Assembly: GCA_001899175.1 (NCBI GenBank)
Contig: MKVH01000024.1
Location: 186,001-250,000 of the forward strand
DNA: 64,000 bases
From: Candidatus Kapaibacterium thiocyanatum
Lineage (GTDB): Bacteria > Bacteroidota > Ignavibacteria > Kapaibacteriales > Kapaibacteriaceae
Direction of reading: 5' to 3'
Positions 25,057 to 33,163 of this stretch are shown in pieces. How positions within the stretch are numbered: the stretch's first letter is position 1; every line of letters starts with the position of its first letter. The notes beneath the pieces were generated by a model. That model did no database searches. It was not told where the DNA came from and was given only the letters and a program-made list of their open reading frames with translations. A program made the position numbers and the translations under genes.

Positions 25057-26553
25057 CTATCTGTGCGCCGCGTTCCAGTGCGCGACTTCTTCCACGTCGC
25101 TGAAATGGATGCGGTCGGTGCCGATCACCTGATACGTTTCATGGCCCTTGCCGGCGATGAGGACGATGTCGCCCGGCTTCGCCCGGTCGAGCGCCTGGGT
25201 GATGGCCAGTCGCCGATCCAGTTCCACGGTCGCGCGAGTCCTGTCCGTAATGCCTGAAAGGATGCCGTCGGCGATGTTCCCGGGATTCTCGCTGCGAGGG
25301 TTGTCGTTCGTGATCCATGCATGATCAGCATGCTCCGTGGCGATGCGTCCCATGGCCGGACGCTTGGTGGAGTCGCGATCCCCGCCGCAGCCGAAGACCG
25401 TATAGAGCTTCGAACCGGTCGGCACGAGTTCCTGCAGGACCGTCAACGCCTGTTCCAGCGCGTCGGGAGTATGGGCGTAGTCCACTACGGCTACGGCGCC
25501 GCTGGCCAGCGGATAGCGTTCCATACGACCTGCCGGCCCCTTGATCCTTGCCATGCATTCGGCCACTTTCGCCGGTGGCATGCCTTCCTGTATCGCCGTC
25601 ACGGCGCAGAGCGCGGCATTGGCCACGTTGAACCGTCCGATCAGTTGCGTGGTGATAACGAGATCGTGGGGGACGTCGGTACGGCGGCGCGGGGGCAGGA
25701 CGAGGGTGAAGGTCGTGCCATGGGCGCCGACGGAAATGTCCTCCACGGCGACGTCGTTGTCGTCGTTCGTGCCGACGCGAACGATACGGCGAGCCTTGCA
25801 ATCCTGCACCATGAACTCCGCATACGGGTCGTCGCCCCAGACGATGGCCGCCGCATCCTGACCGAGGCCGTCGAACAGACGTTTCTTCGTAGCGGCATAG
25901 GCTTCCATCGTACCGTGGTAGTCGAGGTGATCGTGCGTCAGATTCGTGAAAAGCGCTGCCGAGAACTTGATGCCATACGTGCGGTACTGGTCCAGGGCGT
26001 GTGAACTCACCTCCATGCAGACGGTATCGACGCGGTGCTTTCTCATCGTGACGAAGATGTCGCACAGGACGTCGACATGTGGCGTCGTATAGCCGAAGTC
26101 CTGGGTCGTCCCATCGTAGCGGATGCCCGTGGTTCCGATGAAGCCGGTCGTACGTCCGCTCGTCCTGAACAGTTGTTCCAGGATCGTCGCGCACGTCGTC
26201 TTGCCGTTCGTTCCCGTGACGCCGTAGATGCGCAGGCCCTCCGAGGGCTGGTTTCTGATGAAGTGGACGATCCGTGCATAGGCCAGTCGGGTATCGGCGA
26301 CGGCGACGGCCGTGATCGACGATGGAATCGTCGTGCGATCGTAGTCCATGTCGACGACGATGCATACGGCCCCCTTGTCGATGGCATCCTTGATCGTCGA
26401 ATGTCCGTCGAAGGATGTGCCGCGGATGGCGACGAACAGTGATCCTGCCACGACATGCCGTGAATCGGCCGTGGTGTGGAGGATCATCGTGTCGGCCTGT
26501 CCCTGCACGATGGCGTCGGGCAAGAGGCGAAGAAGGGCGAGCAGGTTCGTCAC
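25057..26553 (-). CDS. murE: UDP-MurNAc-tripeptide synthetase (meso-diaminopimelate-adding)
   Basis: A 498-residue Mur ligase with the ATP loop GTNGKTT at 114-120, the middle-domain motifs EVSSHALDQ and NLTHDHLDYHG, and the C-domain signature DNPR at 417-420, which selects meso-diaminopimelate. This shows a Gram-negative type peptidoglycan. The enzyme adds the third residue of the stem peptide in the cytoplasm. Its start overlaps the stop of terC by four bases, so terC-murE form one unit. Confidence 0.95.
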   Translation of the reverse strand: MTNLLALLRLLPDAIVQGQADTMILHTTADSRHVVAGSLFVAIRGTSFDGHSTIKDAIDKGAVCIVVDMDYDRTTIPSSITAVAVADTRLAYARIVHFIRNQPSEGLRIYGVTGTNGKTTCATILEQLFRTSGRTTGFIGTTGIRYDGTTQDFGYTTPHVDVLCDIFVTMRKHRVDTVCMEVSSHALDQYRTYGIKFSAALFTNLTHDHLDYHGTMEAYAATKKRLFDGLGQDAAAIVWGDDPYAEFMVQDCKARRIVRVGTNDDNDVAVEDISVGAHGTTFTLVLPPRRRTDVPHDLVITTQLIGRFNVANAALCAVTAIQEGMPPAKVAECMARIKGPAGRMERYPLASGAVAVVDYAHTPDALEQALTVLQELVPTGSKLYTVFGCGGDRDSTKRPAMGRIATEHADHAWITNDNPRSENPGNIADGILSGITDRTRATVELDRRLAITQALDRAKPGDIVLIAGKGHETYQVIGTDRIHFSDVEEVAHWNAAHR

Positions 26554-27305
26554 TTCGAGGGTTCCTCCAGCGACGGCATATGGAGCTTCACGGGGTTCTT
26601 GTCCTGCTTCCTGCGGAAACGGAGATTCAGCATCTCGACGGCGACGGAGAAGGCCATGGCGAAGTAGATGTAGGGTTTGGGTACCTCTACATGGAAGCCT
26701 TCGAGAACGAGGACCATGCCGACCATGAGGAGGAAGGCCAGTGCCAGGATCTTGATCGTCGGATGCTGCTCGATGAAGCGGGAAATGCTGCCTGCGCTGA
26801 GCTGCATCACGATCACGGCGACGATCACCGCGATAATCATCACCTCGATATGCTGTGTAAGGCCGATGGCCGTGATCACCGAATCGATGGAGAAGACCAG
26901 GTCGAGGGCGATGATCTGGACGATCATTCCCGCGAACGACGATCGGCGGCCGCCGCCGGCGCCATGTTCCTCGCCTTCGAGCTTGTTGTGGAGTTCCGTC
27001 GTCGCCTTTGCCAGCAGGAAGAAGCCGCCGCCGAACATGATCAGATCCCGCCCGCTCACCCCATGGCCGAATATGCTGAACAGGGGATGGACGAGTCCCG
27101 CGATGAAGGTCGCACCGAAGAGGAAGACGACACGCAGGATCAACGCCAGGGACAGGCCGATGGCTCGTGCGCGCCCTTGCTGATCATGCGGCAGGCGTGC
27201 CACGATGATGCTGATGAAAATCAGATTGTCGATGCCCAGGACTATTTCCAGGACCGTCAACGTAAGTAAGGACAGCAGTCCTTCGGGGGAGATCAGGTAT
27301 TCCAT
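26550..27305 (-). CDS. TerC-family integral membrane protein
   Basis: A 251-residue protein with about seven membrane segments and both TerC signatures: EIVLGIDNLIFISI near the start and DLVFSIDSVITAIGLT in the middle, whose acidic residues are thought to handle Mn(2+) or similar metals. Family members export manganese or help metallate secreted proteins. No yybP-ykoY-like riboswitch leader is visible upstream. A TAACTTCG box at 27339-27346 is the likely promoter. It overlaps murE by four bases. Confidence 0.88.
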   Translation of the reverse strand: MEYLISPEGLLSLLTLTVLEIVLGIDNLIFISIIVARLPHDQQGRARAIGLSLALILRVVFLFGATFIAGLVHPLFSIFGHGVSGRDLIMFGGGFFLLAKATTELHNKLEGEEHGAGGGRRSSFAGMIVQIIALDLVFSIDSVITAIGLTQHIEVMIIAVIVAVIVMQLSAGSISRFIEQHPTIKILALAFLLMVGMVLVLEGFHVEVPKPYIYFAMAFSVAVEMLNLRFRRKQDKNPVKLHMPSLEEPSK

Positions 27306-27338
27306 ACTGGTAGGGCGGTTGTACGTCCGTGTCGGAGG

Positions 27339-27346
27339 CGAAGTTA
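27339..27346 (-). promoter_or_regulatory. -7 promoter box (TAACTTCG) of terC-murE
   Basis: Reads TAACTTCG on the minus strand, 33 bases before the terC ATG. Confidence 0.42.
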
Positions 27347-27528
27347 CAAAGGATGGGGGAGCGGTGGGAAGGGGCTATACTTGGCAGGATCCACGATGCA
27401 GGTTGGTTCACGAAGGCCATGGGCGATCATGCCGGTATCCTTCATACGATGGAATCAGATTGGTCGTATCCGAGAGTAACGAGCGACTTGGATTCCAGAC
27501 TCATATGTCCGATATTCAATCCGGAAAT

Positions 27529-27553
27529 AAGCTATCAAAGATCTGTACTCGTG
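27529..27553. repeat. 25-bp direct repeat, left copy (att-like)
   Basis: Identical over 25 bases to 31591-31615, and differing at the base on either side. A TAA straddling its left end (27528-27530) closes the ORF frame on the chromosomal side. Confidence 0.95.
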
Positions 27554-27791
27554 GGCAACGCAGCCCTACCCGGAGCAACGGGCGCTGGCCGAGACAATCA
27601 ACCCTATTATTGCATGCGACGGCGACGTCGTGCGAGAGTATGCCACGCGGCGGAAACTGCCGCTGCGCGACGTACAGGACATGACAACGGCCACACGGCT
27701 GACCGCATCGCGGCGGTATCTCGTGGTTAACTCGGATATGGTCATCATTGGTCCTATTGGGATGACGAGATGTCCCCGGCGACCGAGTTGA
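27554..27791 (+). pseudogene. 3' part of the ORF split by the 25-bp repeats
   Basis: Read in the frame DLYSWATQPYPEQRALAETI from the repeat to the TGA at 27789. There is no start codon in frame at this end because TAA lies at the repeat border. The matching 5' part (31542-31615) is at the other end of the element. No known family is recognised; the amphipathic charged pattern (VVREYATRRKLPLRDVQDM) is typical of small phage proteins. Confidence 0.6.
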
Positions 27792-27907
27792 CGGCTCACG
27801 CGATGGAATTGAAGCTGCAAGGCAATGAGTTTTTCGCCGAGATGTTCCCTGGCATACACGGTGAACTGGTCCGGTGGGCGGATAGAATACTAGAAGGCGA
27901 GAAATGA
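27770..27907 (+). CDS. Small phage-like ORF
   Basis: A 45-residue ORF, MSPATELTAHAMELKLQGNE and onward to RILEGEK, overlapping the end of the previous frame and the start of the next (ATGA at 27904-27907). The tight overlaps on the same strand look like a phage gene cassette. No function recognised; a frameshifted tail of the preceding ORF is an alternative. Confidence 0.4.
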   Translation: MSPATELTAHAMELKLQGNEFFAEMFPGIHGELVRWADRILEGEK

Positions 27908-28140
27908 GCGAGACACGCACCTACGCCACAACGGAAGAATAGGACGAGTGGCACCGGCTGGAATCGGAATACCGGGCTGCGTATCCCGGCGACACGGAGT
28001 ACGTGGCGCTCTACGTGGCCTACGGCCCCCGGCGCATGGCCGAGGTGCTACGGGCTGCAGCCGGTCGCCGGGTCGTGATTGACGGCATTGTCGACCCATC
28101 GGCCCGAGGCGGCGGCGGGGTGAGCTGGCATTACGAATAG
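27904..28140 (+). pseudogene. Small ORF interrupted by an amber codon
   Basis: From the ATG at 27904 the frame reads MSETRTYATTEE, then TAG at 27940-27942, then stays open for 65 more codons (DEWHRLESEYRAAYPGDTEY to GVSWHYE) and ends at TAG 28138. The downstream part has the composition of a real protein. One C-to-T change (CAG to TAG) would explain the stop. The family is not recognised. Confidence 0.5.
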
Positions 28141-28227
28141 GCCGGGTACTCCGTTTCGGGGATATGGTATACTGGTTGAATAGCTATATTGATATGGGGT
28201 TAGCCGTGTTGTTTATGGAGGTGCGGT

Positions 28228-29265
28228 ATGATCCGCTGAATAGTAGTGTTGTTGCTGGTAGCGTGCTCCTGCGTTCCAGCGTTTGCCCAATGTGATTCGT
28301 CCTTCCAGTTCTACCGTCCGGATGCAAAGATCTATCCGCTGGGGCCGAATGGTGCCGATACCACTGTTCCTATTGACCCGCGCATCTGGACGGCACAGTG
28401 GCACTTCGAGACGCAATCCGATTCGACGGTAACGAAGCTCGTCTTCGACGACTTCCTGAGCAATGGGCGACGTATCTGGCTGGATAGCTGGTGCCGCGAA
28501 AAGGTGTGGAACTGGAACAAGACGACGAAGCAGTATTTCAACGAGGTTACCAACGCCCAGTTGAGTCAAAAGTCGCGTACTGCATACATGCCCGTTATCG
28601 CGGGAGACACCATCGGCTTCTTCCGCTACGCATACTGGGTCAAGCGGGGCGGAGCGGCCAACGTTCCACTGTCGAAGTACGTATCCGATGATGTAGTGTC
28701 GTATTCCGTCGAGCTGGTGCGGCAGTCGAACGGCCAGCGCATGGCCCTGCTCGACACCTTCCGCATCAGTCAGAGCGGGGCGTCGTCTCCCTGCGTCTAC
28801 TCCGTCTATCCGCTGGCATCGAAGGTCCGCTACGTCATCCCATCCGCCATTACGGATACGGTGTTCGCCTGCATCCGCGTCAACGTCTTTACCGATGGTG
28901 GATCGAACGATACGTTCACACGGGGCGACGTCTTCAGTACGGCGCGCGTCCGGATATTCCTGAATAATCCTACGTTCGAGAACTTCATGTCCATCGTCAA
29001 TGCGGATAATGCGTGTGTTGCGTCGGCCGGAAACTGCGGCATGGCCGTTAGGGGCGGCACGACGGGTACGATAAATGCGTCCGTCTCGTCGAACACCATC
29101 GTGCAGGTGAAGGCGTTCTCGCAGCAAGGGGTGCCGGTGGCCGAGGCTGCCGTGACGAGTTGGCCCAGCTCGAAGTCGCTTACGACGGGGCCGGGTCTCT
29201 TCATCGTCTGCGGCATCAATAGCGTTGGTGCTGTCGTCTGCACGAGTACGATGATGGTGCAGTAA
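28228..29265 (+). pseudogene. Secreted protein gene with a stop at codon 4 of the signal peptide
   Basis: A good ribosome site (TGGAGG) precedes ATG 28228, but the frame reads M-I-R-stop (TGA at 28237). It then continues as IVVLLLVACSCVPAFAQ, a normal signal peptide, and about 330 residues of beta-rich protein (FQFYRPDAKIYPLGPNGADT, VSYSVELVRQ) to 29265. CGA to TGA would explain the stop. Translation might instead begin at the GTG at 28246, which would shorten the signal. No known domain is recognised. It lies in the 4-kb element and is followed by a second secreted protein 20 bases later. Confidence 0.6.
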
Positions 29266-29285
29266 TTATCCTTGAACACATAGGT

Positions 29286-29726
29286 ATGTCGATAACCATG
29301 ATTAGAATGGCCATTCTGGCCATCGTCACGCTCATGATGGGTATGACGAGCGCCGTACATGCCCTCACGTCGAAGCAGAATCCACGTCCAGCGGCGAACG
29401 ACCCGCTGTGCGATCCGTCGTCCGGGGCCGCCACCGACGTGGCTGTCGCCGGTGGGCGCTCGTGCTATTGTTCTGAATCAAAGAGCGGCGGCGTTGGATA
29501 CGCCGGAACGCTGTATCCTTTGATTGCCATTGTCGGAGTATACAACGTGAGCGTCGTGATTGAATGCACCCCGGAGCAATTCAACAGTACATCCACGACA
29601 TGCACGCGGCGTAGCGATTGTTCACCTGACGCCACATACTCGATGCCTGGCTGGATGTATGACTGGACGACGCCCGTACAAAAGCCGATCTTCACCATTG
29701 AGGCGGGGCCGGGCAGTGCGCCGTAA
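29286..29726 (+). CDS. Small secreted cysteine-containing protein
   Basis: A 146-residue protein. MSITMIRMAILAIVTLMMGM with HALTS looks like a signal peptide. The mature part has six cysteines (DPLCD, SCYCS, IECT, TTCT, RSDCS), suggesting disulfides outside the cytoplasm. No family is recognised. It is the last gene of the plus arm of the element and ends 22 bases before a hairpin. Confidence 0.5.
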   Translation: MSITMIRMAILAIVTLMMGMTSAVHALTSKQNPRPAANDPLCDPSSGAATDVAVAGGRSCYCSESKSGGVGYAGTLYPLIAIVGVYNVSVVIECTPEQFNSTSTTCTRRSDCSPDATYSMPGWMYDWTTPVQKPIFTIEAGPGSAP

Positions 29727-29747
29727 CATGGGCGCACGCAACCGATG

Positions 29748-29776
29748 ATGACAAGGCCCGCCACGAGCCTTGTCAT
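29748..29776. terminator. Hairpin between the converging arms of the element
   Basis: A perfect 10-bp stem (29748-29757 with 29767-29776) with a nine-base loop lies between the plus-arm end at 29726 and the minus-arm end near 29786. No long T run follows on either strand, so termination strength is uncertain. Confidence 0.5.
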
Positions 29777-29785
29777 ATGAACGTC

Positions 29786-30321
29786 TTACTCGAATGCCGG
29801 GTTGCACGAGGAAGTCGATCCCCGCCTTCGCGACGAGTCCAGCGTGCTCGGCGAGTCTCTTTTCCTGCTCTGGCCGTAGACCCATGAAGCGCCACAGTCT
29901 GCGGCTGCGGCCTGCGCCGGTTACCGAGAGCCAGAGGCCTTCCGTTCCTGCACGGGATCGTCGAATCCGATGCGCACGGTCTCGTCGGTTACGCCGGCGA
30001 CATTGAGGTTCCGCATCATGGCCCCGGTCGACGTCAGCCAATCGCCGTCCGTTTTCTGCCCGCGCATGGCTCTCAGGTCCTTGTACCCGCCCTTGACCAC
30101 AGCCCACAATTTCCCGTCCTTCGCCTTGAATGGTGCCAAGCGTCCTTCCTTCGCGAATCCAGCGTACGCCCGTATGGAGCGCAGGCGTCCGGCTGGTATG
30201 GCGAACGGGCGCGTGCTGTACTGGACGCCTTCCGGTCGTAGCCGATGCCCTGACGGACGTTCTCTTCGATCATGGAGACGGCGCGTACGCCGATGGCCTC
30301 AAGGATGTCACGCTTTGTCAT
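29786..30321 (-). pseudogene. Frameshifted phage morphogenesis-like gene
   Basis: Starts at 30321 with MTKRDILEAIGVRAVSMIEE. Following the protein sense requires switching frame near 30225 (to YSTRPFAIPAGRLRS, then APFKAKDGKLWAVVKGGYKD and GDWLTSTGAMMRNL), near 29943 (to WLSVTGAGRSRRLWRFMGL, AEHAGLVAKAGIDF) and probably near 29810, ending at TAA 29786. The layout resembles tail-completion/virion-morphogenesis proteins of Mu-like phages (gpG type) by pattern. At least two single-base shifts leave no intact product. Confidence 0.55.
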
Positions 30322-30377
30322 GCGAGCCCACTTCCTTCTGCCTTCTGCATAATATCCGGGGTGCCATCAAGGCGCTA

Positions 30378-31503
30378 TTATCCCATCATTGCGTATGCCT
30401 CTTCAGTATCCAGTGGCATCATAGAGTTGTAGACATCCGTAACCGCCCGCACGCGGGTTTCGAGGTCGATTTCTTCCGGCATGGAGAACTGGAACGCATA
30501 CTGTGGCTCGCTCGTGCTACCGGTATTCAGGCGGTGGTCGTGTGCAAGAAGCTGGTCGTTGATGATGGCCTCGGTACGAACGATGTCGTCGTAGTGGATG
30601 TCGGCCCTAATCAAGTTCAGGACCTGAAGGCCGGCTCTTGATCCGCTGCCCCTGGCAATCTCCGATGTATTCGCCTGCCCCGACAGGCCGATGGCGATGT
30701 CCGCGCGCCATTTCGATAATCTCCCGAAACCACGTGCCCGATCCCGCCTTTGCCAGTTCGTTCAACGTGAACTGGATAGCATCCGATGTCAGGATGTAGT
30801 TGTTTTCGATCGCCGTCTTCATCGCGCCTTCTGCTGCACTACGTTCGTCTGGGCCCGCACCATCCTCGTAGATGCCTTGCAGAATCCCTTTGAACTTCGC
30901 GTTATAGTTGCCCCATTCAGCAAGCATGTTGGCGATCAATACTTCGCGTCCAAGCGCCGAGCGCAGGAGGCCGCCGTCATGTCGTCGTCGCTGATGTCGA
31001 TGATGAACTGTTCCTTCGGCTCTTGCGGCGATAGCGGCATGAGGCGATCCATGCGCGACGGATTGTCGCCGACGATGTTGATGGCGTAGTCGGAGACCTT
31101 TTCCAGCTCGACGGGTTCATGCCGGCGCAGCGCCACCGGCGTAATGCCATCGACGCCTACGCCCCATCCGAGTTCAAGCGCGAACGCGTCGTACAAGACA
31201 GCCTGTACTTGATGGCGGATAATCTCCGGAATGACGGTGCGTAGTCGTCTGCTGGCTCTCTCTGCGCGCTCGGCATCGGCGGAATCATGTGGCGTCAGTG
31301 TCCATCCGAACGCAGACACTGCCGTTTGACGTGTGAGGATGTGGCCCCGCAGCCGCGAATCGGCAGAGCGCATGGCCATGAGGACCGACATGAGGTCGCG
31401 CGGATCACGGGTTGACGGGTTGTCGCCATCGGCGCGCCATAATGCGTTTCAGCGTGCGCGTGTTCGGAATGGTACGAGTCCGTAGCGCGGGCACTCTGTA
31501 CAT
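30378..31503 (-). pseudogene. Frameshifted Mu gp29-like (DUF935) portal protein gene
   Basis: Pieces in three frames add up to one DUF935 portal. It starts at 31503 (MYRVPALRTRTIPNTRTLKR). A shift near 31437 leads to ADGDNPSTRDPRDLMSVLMA, then MRSADSRLRGHILTRQTAVS. A shift near 30970 leads to LLRSALGREVLIANMLAEWG. A shift in a GCGCGC run near 30705 leads to ADIAIGLSGQANTSEIARGS and RAGLQVLNLIRADIHYDD, and the gene ends at 30378. In Mu-like phages the portal is the DNA gate of the capsid. Three shifts mean no intact protein, either by decay or by poor sequence here. Confidence 0.7.
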
Positions 31504-31541
31504 TACAATGCTCCAGAATAGATGTCGCTGATGACCCTAGG

Positions 31542-31615
31542 ATGGTAGGCGTCCGCGCTGACGCGGCGGACAAGCTTGTGCGTAGGGAGGAAGCTATCAA
31601 AGATCTGTACTCGTG
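31542..31615 (+). pseudogene. 5' part of the ORF split by the 25-bp repeats
   Basis: ATG 31542 begins MVGVRADAADKLVRREEAIK and runs into the right repeat as DLYS. Beyond the repeat the frame continues only into low-quality sequence, whereas the left copy continues it as WATQPYPEQ. It lies 38 bases from, and divergent to, the portal gene start. Confidence 0.55.
31591..31615. repeat. 25-bp direct repeat, right copy (att-like)
   Basis: Identical to 27529-27553. A degenerate third version of the core (CTGCAAAGAATCCGTACTCG) lies 43 bases further on at 31659-31678. Confidence 0.95.
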
Positions 31616-31791
31616 CCCAATTCACAACATCACGTATGGATCATGGTCGACAATAAGGCTGCAAAGAATCCGTACTCGAAATCTGTCGTGGATAGGTACG
31701 CCGCTGCTGTTCGATCGCACAGTTAGCGCCGGTAGTGGGAGGTGTGCTTCTTCTTAGTTTACCGCTCCACCCCATCTCTGCGAGCAACCCC

Positions 31792-33159
31792 ATGCCCTTC
31801 TCCTCCGTCAATCCCGCGACCGATGAAGTGATCGCCACCTATGCCGAACATGGTCCGGCAGATGTCGAGAACGTGCTCGCCCGTGCCGATGCCGCACAGA
31901 AAGAGTGGGGACGCCGCTCGCGTGCGGAACGCGCTGAAATCATACGACGTCTGGGCGAGGTGCTGCGAGAAGGAGCGACACGCGCAGGACGCATCATCAC
32001 GGCCGAAATGGGGAAGCCGCTGGGACAGGCCGTGTCGGAAGTGGTGAAGTGCGCAACGGCTTGTAGCGTCATGGCGGACTATGCCGACGATGTTCTTCGC
32101 GACCGTGTCGTGGCCTCCGAGTTCCGGTCGAGTGTGGTGCGCAGCGAGCCGATGGGATTGATCCTTTCCATCATGCCCTGGAACTTCCCGTTCTGGCAGT
32201 TCTTCCGGTTCGCCGCCCCTGCGCTGATCGCGGGCAATGGCGTCCTGCTCAAGCATGCGCCGACGACGTTCGGAAGCGCATTGGAGGCGGTACGCTTGTG
32301 TCGCGAAGCAGGACTGTCCGATGGCCTGGTCGACGTGCTGTTCATCGATGTACCCGCAGTCGAAGATGTGATCGCGGACAAACGCATTCGCGCCGTGACG
32401 TTCACCGGTTCGACGCGCGGTGGTATGGCGGTGGGGGCGCTGGCCGGACGTTACGTCAAGAAGAGTGTTCTCGAACTCGGTGGGAGTGATGCCTACGTCG
32501 TACTCGAGGATGCCGACCTCGATCATGCCGTTCGTACGTGCGTGGAATCGCGTTGCATCAATAGCGGCCAATCATGCATCGCGGCCAAGAGATTCATCGT
32601 TCACGAGGGGATCGCATCGATCTTCACCGAACGGATGATCCAGCTCATGCGCGAACGTGTCGTCGGTGATCCACTGGATGCATCCACGCAGATAGGTCCG
32701 ATGGCACGCCGCGATCTGCGCGACGCACTTCTAGACCAGATATCACGCGCAGTCGCCGCAGGTGCCGTGGCGAGCGACGATCCGTTGAGAGGGCTGCCCG
32801 AACGAGGCTTCTTCATACGTCCGCTCGTCCTGTCCGATGTCGCCGGGAACAATCCGGTCGCCCAGGAAGAGCTGTTCGGTCCGGTGGCGATGGTGATGAC
32901 GTTCTCCACGGACGACGAAGCCCTGCGTATCGCCAATGGTACGTCGTTCGGTCTCGGCGCGGCAGTCTTCACGAAGGACAGCCGGCGTGCCGATCTCTTC
33001 ACGCGAGAGCTTCATGCAGGAAATGTCTTCGTCAATGACTTCGTCCGGAGCGATGCCCGATTCCCGTTCGGAGGCGTGAAGGATTCCGGCTATGGCCGCG
33101 AGCTGGGCATCGAGGGGCTTCACGAATTCGTCGCCGTCAAGACCGTCGTCGAAGTGTAG
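31792..33159 (+). CDS. Aldehyde dehydrogenase (succinate-semialdehyde dehydrogenase-like)
   Basis: A 455-residue protein from the ATG of MPFSSVNPATDEVI. The catalytic residues are both present: general base E228 in VLELGGSD and nucleophile C262 in NSGQSCIAAKRF. MPWNFPFWQF and FTGSTRGG are the NAD(P)-binding signatures. The short N-terminus and wording are closest to the YneI/Sad-type succinate-semialdehyde dehydrogenases, but the substrate cannot be fixed from sequence. It ends 4 bases before the convergent acetyltransferase gene. Confidence 0.88.
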   Translation: MPFSSVNPATDEVIATYAEHGPADVENVLARADAAQKEWGRRSRAERAEIIRRLGEVLREGATRAGRIITAEMGKPLGQAVSEVVKCATACSVMADYADDVLRDRVVASEFRSSVVRSEPMGLILSIMPWNFPFWQFFRFAAPALIAGNGVLLKHAPTTFGSALEAVRLCREAGLSDGLVDVLFIDVPAVEDVIADKRIRAVTFTGSTRGGMAVGALAGRYVKKSVLELGGSDAYVVLEDADLDHAVRTCVESRCINSGQSCIAAKRFIVHEGIASIFTERMIQLMRERVVGDPLDASTQIGPMARRDLRDALLDQISRAVAAGAVASDDPLRGLPERGFFIRPLVLSDVAGNNPVAQEELFGPVAMVMTFSTDDEALRIANGTSFGLGAAVFTKDSRRADLFTRELHAGNVFVNDFVRSDARFPFGGVKDSGYGRELGIEGLHEFVAVKTVVEV

Positions 33160-33163
33160 GTCG

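Larger units (their letters stand above)
27529..31615. mobile_element. 4,062-bp integrated circular-type element with Mu-like head-gene remnants
   Basis: The unit is bounded by exact 25-bp direct repeats (27529-27553 and 31591-31615). A plus-strand ORF starts at 31542 just inside the right repeat and stays open through it; it continues in frame after the left repeat to 27791, so joining the repeats restores 312 bases (103 residues). In the circular form a divergent start region lies at about 31503-31542. A plus arm (31542 on to 29726) and a minus arm (31503 to 29786) converge on a hairpin at 29748-29776. Contents are a DUF935-type portal gene and a morphogenesis-like gene, both frameshifted, small ORFs, and two secreted-protein genes. 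No integrase is seen. An assembly join through a 25-mer is the main alternative. Confidence 0.6.

Noticed and set aside
27306-27400. A manganese riboswitch (yybP-ykoY type) before terC
   Set aside because: The leader is short and I see none of the conserved riboswitch core.
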